Below are positions 12,201 to 25,200 of a stretch of 64,000 nt of DNA, in pieces. A program made the position numbers and the translations under genes. Source of the DNA: Salvia splendens (taxonomy: Eukaryota; Streptophyta; Magnoliopsida; Lamiales; Lamiaceae); the NCBI RefSeq assembly GCF_004379255.2, contig NC_056034.1, forward strand, positions 2,501 through 66,500, given 5' to 3'. The first letter of the stretch is position 1. Each line of letters begins with the position of its first letter. The notes beneath the pieces are model-generated. The model had not been told where the DNA came from, did no database searches, and saw only the letters and a program-made list of their open reading frames with translations.

Positions 12201-15200
12201 TGGAAACATTGACCAAGAAGTGTATTTCTCATAACACTAGGAGAAAGTGTAGCTCTCAACCATAGTTTACAACCTGTGTAACAGAAATACCAGGTCAGTA
12301 GGTGCCAATAGTAATAGCAAATAAATTAACAAAGCAGTGAAAGGATCATATACCTAGCTTCTCAAACATTAGTCTCAGGCAGTTAACTGCATGAGAAAAC
12401 TCGATTGAATCATCGCTGATATGGTTCAAGACAATACTAAGAAAAATGGGATACCGATCTAAAATCCCTTCTTCAAATGTTTGAGGCTCTAGAAACCCCA
12501 CCCTTCAAGATACAGAATGAACCAAATCAATACTGCAAAAGAAATAGATTCCTACAGATATTCTCAAAGTAAACCAGCTTCTTCTTACAATGCTTTCATT
12601 CCAAGCCACACAGTTACTTGGTCCAGTTGAACCCTTGGCCTTGCAGTCTCAAGAGCGGTCTGCACACCTTCCGTTTCCAATATGTACATGCATTTCTTGA
12701 GTAAATACTGCAATGAATCCAAGTCTGACGATCTTCTGCGTGAGATAAAGAGGAAACACACAATTGCCATAAGGTTTTTAGGAACTCCATAAACAAGTCA
12801 GCATACTGCAACCTACAAGGAGCACCTCATTCTCTCACTCATCTAGACACAATCTAAAGCTGATGAATCATAGAGGTACGAAGTAAACATAATCATATGA
12901 ATCACATGGTCAAAATACTAAAAATATGCAACAGCAAAATTTCAATACAATGAAAAACGGCACCTCAATTTACCCATGTGCCCAGCCAAGCGAAGACCTA
13001 TAGATCGAACTCGTCTGCTTTTGAAAAAAAGCAATGCATAAACTCCCTGACAACAATAAGAAAAGGAAGCCAGGATGGTTCAGTTTGATTGCTGCAGGAC
13101 AACAAAAGGGATGTACTATAGAACAAAAGGAATATATGAAAAAAAATGATGGAAGGACAAATCAGAACACTTGAAATAATCATACCGGATACTGTTGGTG
13201 CCCATCTAATGCCAGATCGTGAGAATTATCAACAGCTTCAATAAAAATTTGAAACTCCATGGCCAAGTATTGGTCATCGAGCATTACAGGGAACATCAAA
13301 ACCTTATGTTAAAAGAACAGGATTAATGACAAGGGTGAGTGCCAAGATTCATTACTGCTGGTGAAGGAAGCACTGATCAGACAAATAGTGTATCATGAAT
13401 GAGAAATTACAGTTTAATACACAAATCATATCATGTTCGAAATCGGACAACAAATGAATTTCCCTGTATAGACCGTAAAGATCATCTCCGATACCAATTT
13501 TCGTTAACATAGATGTCATTAAAAGAAAAAGGTGATACACTGAGAAATGAGAAATTACATGTAATATTTGTCAAGTGCCAACATATCCAATGGTCCAACC
13601 AAGTTGCAAATGCATCGAGCACATTCAATAAAGAAGCTTAAGAGCATAAAATAGACGTAGGAAAATAAATTTGACACATGGATAGTTGTTAGTGCCAGTA
13701 CACTGTACACAAAGTAATTAATTCAGCTGAAATGAAAAATGAAAAATACTGAAAAGTACATCTTTGAAGTCCTAAAAATAATGTGGACTAAGTTGTAGAG
13801 TATTTGATACTAGAACAAAGGAAACATCAGCAGCATAGAGCTTACTAGCATAAGTTTTATTACGGCATCAATTATAAGCAGGTGGTGGAACTCTTTACTG
13901 AGGTCAATTACTTGCAATATGTTGCATGCTATATCATTTACCCACAGTGGCTTAAACAATACTCCCTCCATCCCAGCTTAAGTGATTGACTTATTTTCAG
14001 CACGTGTTTTGAGAAAATGATAATAAATAGTTAAAGTGGATAGAAAATAAAGTAAAAGAGGGAATAATGTAGCTCCCTTACTTTACTTTCTCTCCACTCC
14101 CTCCGTCCCACTCAAGATGTCCACATTCTTGAGAGGCACGGGATTTTAGGTGGAGTAAGTAGAGAGAAAAAAGTAGTTGAATAGTTTAATGAGGAGACAG
14201 GACTGAGGGATTTATTTCCAAATATAGAAAGTGGGTATCTTGAGTGGGACAAACTAAAAAGAAAAGGTGGACATCTTCAGTGGGACGGAGGGACTTTACT
14301 TCTACATTATTCTCTCTCTTACTTTACTTTCTTTCCACTTCTACAATCAATATTTTTTATTAGGGTTAGTATTTTTTATTGGGTTAGTATTTTTTACTTG
14401 GGATATCTGGTATGCTTCAATTTAATATTCCCTCTGTCCCACTCTAAGTGGAGCAATTCTAATTACGTACGAGAGGCTAATCTCACAACAATCTTGCAAC
14501 TTTAAAATGCCAGCGTTGAGTTCGCATTGATTTCTGTCTTTTAGAGTTGGTGATTTTTTTCTTAAACATCACTTCTCTTATATCCGTATAGTGTCCTCCT
14601 ATAAATATTTGGGAACTAACCATCCCTTCCCCTTTCAAGTGTGAACATTTGACTCAATCATCTAAATAAATTTAACAAGAGAAACAGTAAGTCCCAGTTA
14701 CTCCATGCCATATTTAGACCAAAAATGACAAGTAAAGGGAAAACCAAGACTGGGTGTAAACAAGTACCTCGAACATAACACTAACAACTTCTCCATAGTC
14801 ACATGACGCGTCATACACCCCTCTTGCTATTCTATCATTGAGATCCTTGAGGTGCGTGGTAATTCGCTCTTCATCAAGCACATGCAGTACATCTAGTAGA
14901 AGACCGATACAGCTTGGCTCATATTCATTTTGATACATCTCTTGTGCTTGATGATGCTGGTGAATGCATAAAGTGCACCCTCTCATTTCTCCTGAAATTC
15001 TTTTCCACAGGAGCTTGAGAGGAGAACCTCGGGATTCGTCCTTGAGAAAATTGTAAAATGTCTCGAGAAGAGGCCCCATCAGATCCCAATAACCACACCA
15101 AACGTGATCGTCTATTGGCAGATGTATCAAGAAGTTGAAAGCGTCTGAAAACCTGGATATGGAGATTTGTTAACACCAAGTTTAGTTGCTTAAACTCGAA

Positions 15201-15523
15201 TGCCAAGTTGCCTTGTTAGAGGTCAAAGCGAATACCATGCAATATACCAAACAATTAACAGATATCAAATATCAAGTGTCAATAAAAAAAATTAACAAGA
15301 ACATTGTTTCCCCAAAATCAAGGTACCCTACACGACTCCACTGATTATCAGCAGATCGAAATGGAGGGAAAAGGGCGGGAGGGAGAAGAAGTAACCATTG
15401 TTCTTTGAGCTGGCGGAGACGACGACGTTTGACGGGATGAACGGCTGCGTCGTCGTCCTCTTGCTCGATGACACTCCATCGCTGCAGCAGCTCTTTTCTG
15501 CAGACATCGGCTTTCTTTGACAT
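3299..15523 (-). CDS. Sen1/senataxin-type superfamily 1 helicase (multi-exon)
   Basis: Predicted nuclear RNA/DNA helicase of the Sen1 (senataxin) branch, whose members resolve R-loops and help end transcription. The start is ATG at 15523 (MSKKADVCRKELLQRW). About 20 exons run to the stop at 3299. The N-terminal two thirds (15523 to about 9000) are alpha-helical and resemble the SEN1 N-terminal domain. A long disordered exon (about 8882-7413) holds acidic Ser-rich repeats. The helicase follows: motif I GPPGTGKT, split by an intron (6692/6602); motif II VVIDEAAQ near 5700; GDPKQL near 5400; YRMHPEI near 4800; TVDGFQGREVDIL and VALTRAKFSLWVFG near 4350-4190. The final exon (about 4489-3299) ends in a basic Lys/Arg tail likely to be a nuclear signal. 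By summed exons the protein exceeds 2,000 residues, in keeping with the large plant family members. The family is certain; small exons between 13300 and 11900 are placed less surely. Confidence 0.9.
8397..8702 (-). repeat. 51-residue tandem duplication in the helicase, each copy with a SIM-like motif
   Basis: Two adjacent in-frame units of 51 codons (8702-8550 and 8549-8397) share most residues. The first has VIILSDDEKESD, the second VIILSDVEKESD; both then carry SWLT-TTY-DDH-GTSTAG. The hydrophobic core followed by Ser and acidic residues matches a SUMO-interaction motif. The duplication sits in the disordered linker ahead of the helicase core. Confidence 0.8.
13962..14090. mobile_element. 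Stowaway-type MITE, one end clear
   Basis: The end CTCCCTCCATCCCAGCTTAA follows TA. The other end is worn (GAGGGAATAATG near 14060). It lies in the second intron of the Sen1-like gene next to another copy. Another isolated terminus (TTCCCTCTGTCCCACTC) is seen near 14430. Confidence 0.45.
14097..14291. mobile_element. Stowaway-type MITE in helicase intron
   Basis: The ends CTCCCTCCGTCCCACTCAAG and AGTGGGACGGAGG are inverted repeats enclosing about 170 bp of non-coding DNA. An inner sub-repeat (GTGGGTATCTTGAGTGGGAC) near 14231 echoes the right end. The element lies in the long intron between 14768 and 13302. Confidence 0.75.
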
Positions 15524-16950
15524 TTTCCAATTGGATTCTTTAGGGTTCCCCTTTTCCCGCGAGCGGAACAGGACAATGAATCGTAACGGCGGAACTTCCT
15601 CGCGCGGGGAACCCAAAACAGACAATTTTCGTAAATTTTCCTATTAACCCAAACTGTTATTGTTTTATTATTGTGTACATCAATAAACAACATCGCTTTT
15701 TCTTAATAAATAGTAGTACTCTAGTACTATGTCTTTTTCAACTCCCGCCATCCACCGTCGTTTTGTCATTTTCGTCCATTTATTAATAAAATAATTATTT
15801 ATTTTTTATCATTTTTATTAATGGACCCACATTTCACTAATATAGCTTACCTTGTCTCCCTCATTTCTGCTATATTTCCTAAACCCATATCATATCAAAT
15901 GTGGACGGAGGAAGTAATAATTACTCCTACAAATTGTAAATAAAATGATGTGTAAGGTTAGTATATTGTTTAATTATTCTAAAATTAGAAAGTTCATACT
16001 TTTCAAAAACAAATTAATATGTAAATAGTTCATATTTTTTAGAAACAGAAGGAGTATATATTTTATGTAAAATAGAACAATAGTTCATAGTACTTTGCGG
16101 CTCTTGAGCATTGACGCGTAGGAAATTGATGTGCGCATTTGGGACAAGCAAGAGTGTCCAATTCTAGAATCAATTATTCAACTTATCCCTTAGTATTTAC
16201 TTCCAAGAGAGTAGACTTATTTACTTCCAAGACAATAGACTTTTGCAATAATTATAGAAATTGACGCATGATTTGGGTTAGGGATGTCACGGTTGCATGA
16301 TAGAATAACCGTTTCTTATGTTCGTCAGTTTAGTTTTGTTATCAGGCTTTGTTTGCATTAGTTACCAAATAAATATGAGAAGTGAGGTGGGAGGTTAAAG
16401 AAAAAAAGAAGTGAAAGGATAAAATAAAATAAAGAGAGTGTAGTAGTTTATAGTTTGGGGTTTGCACACTTGATGTGATCCTCGTTCTAGATTTAACGCT
16501 TAACGAGAATCAACGAAGAAAGCGGTGGAAAACTAGATAATTGTGGATGAATGACGCCACAATGGGTATAAATGAATCGTTGATATTGACTTTAACTTGA
16601 CAATTATATGGAGTATTAATATTCATATGCAAGGAAGTCTGTTATCATCCAAATAAGCAAAAGATACATTAATCTTACGCACCCTAAAATTCACAACAAT
16701 TAAACTCATATAAATCAATTTGGAATAAAATTAGTGTGATTTGACTGTGCGCAAGAAATCAAACAAACACCTGACCTACTTACACCTTCAAGTATACCAT
16801 CAGCATCTTATGCCGAAGCTTTCACCCCTACAACAATAATGCCTCATTGCCTCTAATTTTTCAACTTCAAGAAAAGGGGGACATCAAAAGCGTGCATAGC
16901 ATCGCAACATTCAACGACTAGTGCCGTGCATTGCATCGACGTAGCCTCAT
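15524..16950. other. Intergenic region with the presumed helicase promoter
   Basis: This 1.4-kb gap separates the helicase start (minus strand) from the 3' end of the PQBP1-like gene on the same strand, so it holds the helicase promoter and the PQBP1-like 3' UTR. A worn Stowaway-like repeat is likely at about 15724-15915 (right end GTGGACGGAGGAAGTA). No other gene is seen. Confidence 0.5.
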
Positions 16951-19900
16951 TCAATCAGCCTCACCAAGACCATCACTCCCATCCCCTCTCTTGGATATTT
17001 GAGTATAATTAGAATTCTGCTTTTTCTTCTGAGATGCAATTTCAGCATTTTTACGTAAAACTGCCCCAGGGGACGGATAAGGCCGCTGCTGGAAAAGAGG
17101 TCCCTGGAATTCGAAGTTTGCATATGAGATGAAGGTACACACCAAGCACAGAAGAGCAGATAATGGTTTTGCTCTTTTGAATTGTGCTTGATCCGAATTT
17201 GTATAAGGAAAATTCATAACAGTAACAACGTACCGTGGCAGTGGTATCTGCTGCTCTTGGCTGTACTCCTTTGAGGCCTACAACCCTGTGGAAATGGTGA
17301 ACATACATTTCTTAATACTAGTATTCACTGAGAAACCATTTTGAGGCTACTTTTCTGATCACAATAAGGTATCGCAAGTATGCACTTGTTGAAATAACAA
17401 AAGTAACATACCAACCGCCACGAGGAGCATCTGAATATGAACTTGGATCCATAGGGTCCAGGTCATCTTCGTCATTGTGTGCACGCTTCTTGCTGTCCTT
17501 CTTATAGCTTTTCCAAGGCGGGGGTTTCGTATCAGACCTGTATCAGTCCCTCAGAATCATAACATTTGACAGCAGACAATATCACATCAAACAACAAAAT
17601 AGAAGGGGAAAATCACCTTTGTTGGGGCGGCTTCCTCTCCGAGTGCCCTTGATTTCCAACATTATTTGGTTGGTTATGACTCTCAGAGGTTGATAAGTAT
17701 TGGCTCTGTGGAAGATTGTGAAGTCTGCAAGCAACAATATTAAACACCCCATATTGAATCTAGTACACCTTATTAACCATCAACATTATTACTTTTGAAT
17801 GGTTTCAATGCAAGATCATTTAATAAGATAAACCATAAAATAATTTAAAAAATAACATACCGAGTGCAGTGATTGCAATAGCCCCAAGACTGCACCAGAC
17901 CCACTCCCCAACCACCACATCCCAAGCACCTAGGAAAAGGGGATGCCTTATCTTCCAAATTTCCAACCATTGCATAAGGGGAGACCATCATCTCATAACA
18001 CTGTGGAGCCACCTGCTGCTGTGCTCCTGGATGCTCCCACTGCGACACATTGGTCTTCCTGTTATAATAATACTTTCGGCCTGAGAATGCAAATAATTAA
18101 GCACACATTAATCTTTTGGTGATACTTACAGACCTAAGTGAAACAGAAATATCACTCACTTGCAACTTCCTAAGCAGCAAAGAATACCAAATAACAATAA
18201 CCAATGTCAAGGACATATAAGAATAAATCAAATTGCTTGACTATGACCTATATACATCAAGAATTATAATAATTAAATAATTCTAAATACAAAAGTTCCT
18301 TCAGAAACTTGGATTTTACCAAACTGCAATAAGTAAAGGCTTGTAAGAATGTACCCGTTGTTTCGTCAAACGCCTCTATCCAATCCTCGAGAAGAGGTGA
18401 GGTTGCAAAGACAGCAGCAGGAGCCACTTCAATTGGTTTTTCCAATTCAATAGGTTTCTGTACTTCAATAGGTTTTTCCCACTGGCTTTTCCCTGAACTC
18501 GCATGGTGATAAAACACAGCACCATTTTCATGGTCCCTAGCTTCAATCTATCAATGAATGCAAGAAATATTGATGAGCGATGAATAATAGGATGAGGTAC
18601 AAACTTAGTTATGTTAAACAGAGGCAGACTGTGATTCAGAAGCAGGAAGTCATACAGTGTCTTCCAACTGGTGAAACAGAAAGTTGATCCTATATTTTCT
18701 CTCATGAAAAAGAGAGTACAAAACAAGGGGCATGTTATATGCATGGTCAATAAAAGAATTACCATCGCTTTTGTGAATGCCTAAAACATTGATGTATGCA
18801 GTAAAGTAATTGAGCCAAAAATTATCCCATGGATAAAGAATCATACTCACCCATCCAGGGGGCAAATTTCCAGGTGTCGTGGCTTGAATTGATTGAGCAT
18901 CCGATCTCTAGAGTTCGAAATCCCAATCCAGTATGAAGACATAATGAAGGAGATGCCGGTCAGTGGGTAAGAAAACTCAGATGAAACTCAGACTAACTCG
19001 AGAAACTCACAACAAACATTAATAGCATATAGTGATATGAGGTAATATAGGAAGAGCCCCTTGTACAGAGGATTTTGTTCCAAGCCCAAATCCATATGCA
19101 GCAAAATAACCTACTTACATTTTCTTCTGACAGATATCCAGTGTTTTTGTCATCTTTCAGGATACCTCTTGCTCTCAACTTTCTCTTAAGATATTCAGGT
19201 AAATCTTTATAAGCTGAATTCTGTCCAGACCCGCCATTAAGCTCGGCATTCTTTTGGACTTTTTCTATGATTCAGATCAACTGATCAAGCCATGTCAAGA
19301 CATTCTAGTGAAAGTCACTTTTGGATGGAAACAGTCTTACCACTGTGTACCAGAGTACCATAATAAGCGCCTCCACCAGGCACACCATACCCATTCCCTA
19401 TTTCCAGATTGCCTGACATTAAGTTAAAATAGAACATTAATCATTAGGACAACCATAAGAAAGACTATAATTTCGACTTTGGTCATTCGTGTAGGCTGAG
19501 AGGAATAATGAATCTTAAGGCTTCTCATTTGTGCCACCTTACTAAGTTGTAACATCTTCAATTCTTCGATATTGAATAGCCCTTCCAATCAATTCAATAA
19601 ACAAAATCTACGATATAAATAAACTAGATTTACAAACACAGAATCTTAAAGTTGTCAGTCATCCTTAGTCCTTACCAGAAGTTTAGTGGGGCAATAGTGA
19701 CAATTGATAACAAACAGTGTTATAAGTAATGTCCTTCATCCTCACCAGAAGTTTAGTGGAGTAAAACTTGTAGAGATCTCATAATGTTAAATCTTTGATC
19801 CATTCATTTCATTAGTCATTGGATTTTCTTCTTGTAAACCCAACACAAAATTTACTTATGGATGGAACTAAAGGATCATATGTTCCCAGTTCTTGCTTAT

Positions 19901-20807
19901 TCAGAACAGAAAAGAGAATCTTAAATACTTATTAACAAACTCGCATTCTAATCATCCTAAAGGAACATAAAAACAAACCCCATATAGAGGATCTTTAGAC
20001 AATTTTAAGATAGCTTCATATTGTATACCAAAAATCAATGCACTTAAGAGGTAGAAAGTATTTCTTGCAGCAATTTAACCTTCTTCCACCGAAGTGGGCT
20101 TGCCATGTTTTGAGGCCATTTCTGTTCGATATGTTGAGGTCATTTGCAGAAGATGCTCCTGTTGGATTGAGAAAACATCCAATTTAGTACTGGAGATAAT
20201 TGAAATACAGAAAGAAGCCACAAAAGAGAATAAGATAAATTTCATTAAGAAACATGGCAATAGCACCTTTAGAGCATTTGGATCGCGGCGTCCAGACAAA
20301 ATATCCTTATTATCCTCCAAATGTTCACTTGCATTATTTGACCCTCTGAGTTGACACATATACAGATGCAAAAGAACCCAGGATTAGTTTTGATGTCATA
20401 CAGTTAGAGATCGGGTTGATCAAACCTCTGGCTCTGAAAGATCCTCTGAGTGGCTATTTCCTGAAATGATACAGAAACATCACATACAGATGAGCACCGA
20501 GGCATAAAGATAAACCTTATACAGTGAAGCAAAACTAAAGACCAAGTACTTGTTCATGCAGCACAGCTGTCTGAGCAGCAGCTTCAATATTACTAAATCT
20601 TTCATATTGCAGACTGGAACTGCCGGTATTCTCACGAGTCTGCACGATTGCTTCTTCACCAGCATCCACTTCCGGTGCCTCTGAAAGGCCAAGAGGGAAA
20701 AGGCTGCTTCTTGAATTGGATCCTGGCATCGAGGATGTGTTATCAAACGATGAACACGGCAGAGATTGTACTCCTGGAGGAAGCGGCTCATCAGTCTGGT
20801 AACCCAT
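16951..20807 (-). CDS. PQBP1: Polyglutamine-binding protein 1 homolog (two WW domains, splicing factor)
   Basis: Predicted nuclear pre-mRNA splicing factor that would bind Pro-rich partners by WW domains and the U5 snRNP 15-kDa protein (Dim1) by its C-terminus. The start is ATG at 20807 ([13 protein letters not shown]), just after a TTTCTCAG acceptor, implying a 5' UTR intron. In order: a low-complexity N-terminus; WW1 (LPPGWV, then [14 protein letters not shown] and SGKSQWEKP, about 18900-18480); a linker with three PIEV/PIEL repeats; WW2 ([26 protein letters not shown], 18400-18020); a Cys-rich stretch ([15 protein letters not shown]); and the PQBP1 signature tail, [14 protein letters not shown] (about 17440) and [17 protein letters not shown] (about 17100-17050). 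The tail is the U5-15kD-binding region in the animal protein. Human PQBP1 has one WW domain, so two is notable. About ten exons; identity is very secure. Confidence 0.93.
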
Positions 20808-21612
20808 GAGCTGAGAAATCAAACAAAGTAAATCAAAAAGACACAAATGAAACAACTAGTTACGATATTAACAGCACAGAAGGAATGAACTCTGCATTAC
20901 AGCTACTCAAAACAGTATTCTTTTTCCCCAGTTGAAGTGGCCATTACTTCGACAAATTCATCCAGAATAAATTAAGATAAGCATATCACAACAAAAGCAG
21001 CACACATGAAATTACACATAATAGAAGATCAACATACAAACCCGATGTAATTTGATTCCATATTCAGAGTTAATTGAGCGGAATTTGCTCGGTAAGTATC
21101 GGCAAAGCAGAAAGATTGCTCACATTCACACACATGTATGTATATATATACATCGATTAAACCTTAAATCTCCAAACAAGAATTACAACCCTAAATTTAG
21201 CATTACCACCTGCATAAAGTTAGAATTATAGGCCCGCACTGTTCCTCCGTGATACGTGCATAAATCAATTCTTAGTCATTTGGTGGTAAATGGAGCTGCA
21301 TTGAAGTCAACGCCAAGAAATGAAAATGAATTGACAATTTTATCCATCCCAAATTTTTTCTTCCCAAAATCAGACTTCTCATTGCGGATATTTTGATCAA
21401 AATGATTTTTAGACCCCTATAAACATATTATACAAAATACAAAATTGATTACTTCAATAGCTATATTTGCAACATTGAACACCTTGATATGGAAGGTATA
21501 TATGTGGACCCTACATGCCCAAAACCCATCCAGATTTATTTGTTACTTTTTCATAGCAAAGAACTCGAACAAGCTTGCCTTGTAAAAAGATATGAAAATT
21601 CACCATGCTTTA
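20808..21612. other. 5' region of the PQBP1-like gene
   Basis: Contains the probable 5' UTR exon and intron and the promoter of the minus-strand PQBP1-like gene, perhaps to about 21250. From there to the Copia LTR at 21613 I see no gene or repeat of note. Confidence 0.45.
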
Positions 21613-22213
21613 TGTTGGGATTTACGCACACAAGGATTTCACACACTCAAGAAGATCACACACACACTCACTGTTGTATGAGATCACACAATGCAGAAAC
21701 ACACACACTCACACTTTGAGTATTGAAGATGATAATCTTGGAGAGAAACTGGAAAACTCTTTATTGATTGAACTCTACTCTAAACTACATACACGGTGAG
21801 CTATTTAAAGCTCTACAATCAAGTAGCAACTGCTACTAACTAACTACAAGAAGAATCAAGAAAGCAAGAAGAATAACCGCTACATCTCAACTAACTAACT
21901 GCTGCTCCAACGGCTAGTTCGGCTAGGTTGCTTCTTCCTTCTCGGTTCAAGACCGAACTCCTTCCTCGGCTCAAGACCGAACTCCTTCCTCGGCTCAAGA
22001 CCGAACTCCTTCTCGGCTTACAACCGAACTCTTCCTTCTCGGCTCACAACCGAACTCTTCCTTCTCGGCTAGTTCCAGCTCAAAGCCGAGCTTCCTTCTC
22101 CTGCCTTCTTCTTCTCGGCTAGTTCCAGGCTAGTTCCAGCTCGGTAAGCCGAGCTTACCGAACTCCTTTCTAGCCGAGCTTCTTCCAACTGAAATGAGCA
22201 CTCCATTATTACA
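21613..22213 (-). repeat. Copia 3' LTR (left copy)
   Basis: 601 bp and almost identical to 26291-26891. It includes a block of about 24-bp tandem repeats (21940-22060, unit CTCGGCTCAAGACCGAACTC) that lies in U3 in the element's own orientation. The last codons of gag-pol overlap this LTR. Confidence 0.95.
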
Positions 22214-25200
22214 ATTCTCCACCTGAGGGCTCATCTCAGTTCTTGCACAAACATTGATCAATTTCTTGCAATGATCAAACTTGTCTCTACCTAGAGACTT
22301 TGTTAGCATGTCAGCCGGATTGTGCAAGGTGTTAATCTTAATTACCTTCACTCTCCCCTTTTCAATCTCATCTCTAATGAAATGCAACTTTATGTCTATG
22401 TGCTTGCTCCTTTCATGAAAACCCGGATGTTTAGCCAAGCACATAGCTGAGCTGCTGTCACAATGAATCACCATTGTCTTTTGGTCAAAACCAAAGTCAG
22501 AAATCACTCCCTGAATCCAAAAACTCTCCTGTACAGCTGCAGTGAGAGCTATATACTCTGATTCTGTTGTTGAGAGAGCAACAACACTTTGCAGACCTGA
22601 TTTCCAGCTGATTACAGTTCCAAACATGGTGAAAAGATAACCTGTTTGGGACTTTCTGTTGTCCAGGTTTGCAGCATAGTCTGCATCACAATAGCCCTGC
22701 ACAACCTCCTCAGATTCACCTTCCCAGCCATTGAAGACAATCCCCCAGTCCTTAGTTGACTTCATGTACCTCAATATCCACTTAAGAGCATTCCAATGCT
22801 CCTTCCCCGGGTCTGCCATGTATCTGCTAGTCACTGAGATAGCATGTGCCAGATCTGGTCTTGTACAAATCATAGTATACATAACACTTCCAACCACACT
22901 AGCATAAGGGATAGCCTCCATCTCATCAGCCTCTTGCTTAGTTTTAGGGGCCTGCTCCTTTGAAAGCTTAAAACTCTGGGACAGAGGAGTTGATGCAGCT
23001 TTTGCATTTTCCATTTTGAATCTATGCAAAACTTTCTCAATATAGTCAGTTTGCAGCATCCACAGCTTCTTGCTGCCTCTATCTCTCTGAATATGTATGC
23101 CTAGGATCTTCCTTGACTCTCCTAGATCCTTCATTTCAAAGCTTGACTTCAGATCTTGTTTAACTTTCTGAATTTCTGTCATAGAAGGCCCTGCAAGTAG
23201 CATATCATCCACATAGAGTAATAGGTAGGCAATGGGAGTCTTGCCTGCCTTCTTGATGTAAATGCAATCATCATATTCTGACTTGGAGAAGCCAATCTTC
23301 TTCATCTGTGCATCAAACTTCTTATTCCACTGTCTAGGACTTTGCTTAAGTCCATAAAGACTTTTCTGTAACAGGCACACCTTGCCTTCTTCTCCAATCT
23401 TCACATAGCCCTTTGGCTGTTCCATGAAGATAGTTTCCTCTAGATCTCCATTTAGGAAGGCTGTCTTCACATCAAGCTGTTGTAGCTCCCAGTCAAGCTG
23501 ATTCACCACAGCCAATAGGATCCTAATTGAAGTGTGCTTCACAACAGGTGCAAACACTTCATTGAAATCGATTCCCTCCTGCTGTGTAAAGCCTCTAGCC
23601 ACCAGCCTTGCCTTGAACCTGACTCTATCCTTATCAGTGGTCTCAATCTTTCTTTTAAACAACCACTTACAGCTTACCAGCCTCCTTTCCTTACCATCTG
23701 TACTCAGCTTGGATTTGTCCACCAAAATCCATGTTTTGTTCTTGAGTAAAGACTCTATTTCCTCATTCATGGCTTCAATCCATCTTTCTCTATCTTTACT
23801 CTGCATAGCTTCTTTATATGTGAGTGGATCTGCGCCATCAATACTTTCAGCTGCACACAGAGCATAATACACAACATCAGAGAACTTTGTTGGTGGCCTT
23901 GTTTCTCTTCTAACTCTGTCCCTTGCAAGCTGATAGTCTCTGATAGAGTCTGATATAGACTCACCAGCCTGGTTGCCCTGAGTTGGAGCCTCTTCTTTAT
24001 CTGAATCAGACTCACTCCCTGAGTCAATAACTCCACCTGCTCCTAGGCCAACCCCCCCAGGCTCCACCTTGAAGAAGTCACCCTCATCTTCACTGGAGTC
24101 CAGCTTATCTTTCAGGTATGGCATCTGATCCTCCAAGAACACCACATCCCTACTCACCAAGACCTTCTGCTTACCGGGCTCAATACACCAGAGCCTATAC
24201 CCCTTAACACCCCTCTGATACCCCAACATAATACATTTCAGAGCCCTAGCTTCAAGCTTGCTTTGCCTAGCATGAGCATAGGCCACACACCCAAACACCT
24301 TGTACTTTGAGTAGTCACTATGAGCTCCATACCACATGTAATCAGGAGTTTCAGATTTCAGGGCAGTAGATGGGCATTTATTGATGAGATAGGCTGCTGT
24401 ATACACAGCCTCACCCCAGAACCTGCTGCTCAAACCAGAACCAAGAAGTAGGCACCTCACCCTCTCTAGGATTGTCCTATTCATCCTCTCCACAACACCA
24501 TTTTGCTGAGGATTACCAGGAACAGTCCGGTGCCTCTTCATACCCTTCTCTTTACAAAACAGATCAAACTCAGCAGACAAGAACTCTAGGCCATTGTCTG
24601 TCCTTAAGCATTTAACACTTCTACCCTTCTCTAGCTCAACCTCCTTACACCATATCTTGAACTTTGTGAGTGTTTCAGATTTTTCTTTAAGAATATATAC
24701 CCACAACTTCCTTGTATAGTCATCAATGATAGCTAGATAATACTTTCCTCCACCAATTGAACACACCGGTGAAGGCCCCCAAAGATCACTATGTATGTAG
24801 TCTAAAGGGGCTGTAGAAGAGTGAATACCTGTAGGATAGGGTGCCTTCTTAGCCTTTCCAAGTATACACTGCTCACAGGGGTTCATCTTGTTGAAATCTC
24901 CAGAGATCAGACCCTTCTTGATGAGTTCTTTCAAGCTTCCTTCAGCTGGGTGGCCCAATCTCTTGTGCCATAGCATTATGGAATCATCTGACACTGCATT
25001 GCTTTCTCCATCAACAGCCTTAGCCTTCAGATAATAGAGAATATGCTCTCTGTCAGCCTCCATCATCACTGCATCTCCAGATTTAACAAACAATTTTCCT
25101 TGACTCATCAATATGGTGAACCCTTTCTGCTCCAGCATTCCCAATGAGATGAGATTCCTCTTCACTTCTGGAATATACCTCACCCCAGTTAGGATCTTTA

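Noticed and set aside
12998..13183. Possible frameshift in a helicase exon at the T7 run near 13021
   Set aside because: The acceptor GTTGTCAG just upstream gives a clean frame (GVYALLFFKSRRVRSIGLRLAGHM) ending at a GTAAATT donor; the conflicting frame is a shadow.
21641..21720. CACACA-rich stretch as a microsatellite or CRISPR-like array
   Set aside because: It belongs to the Copia LTR and is present identically in both LTRs; no regular spacers.
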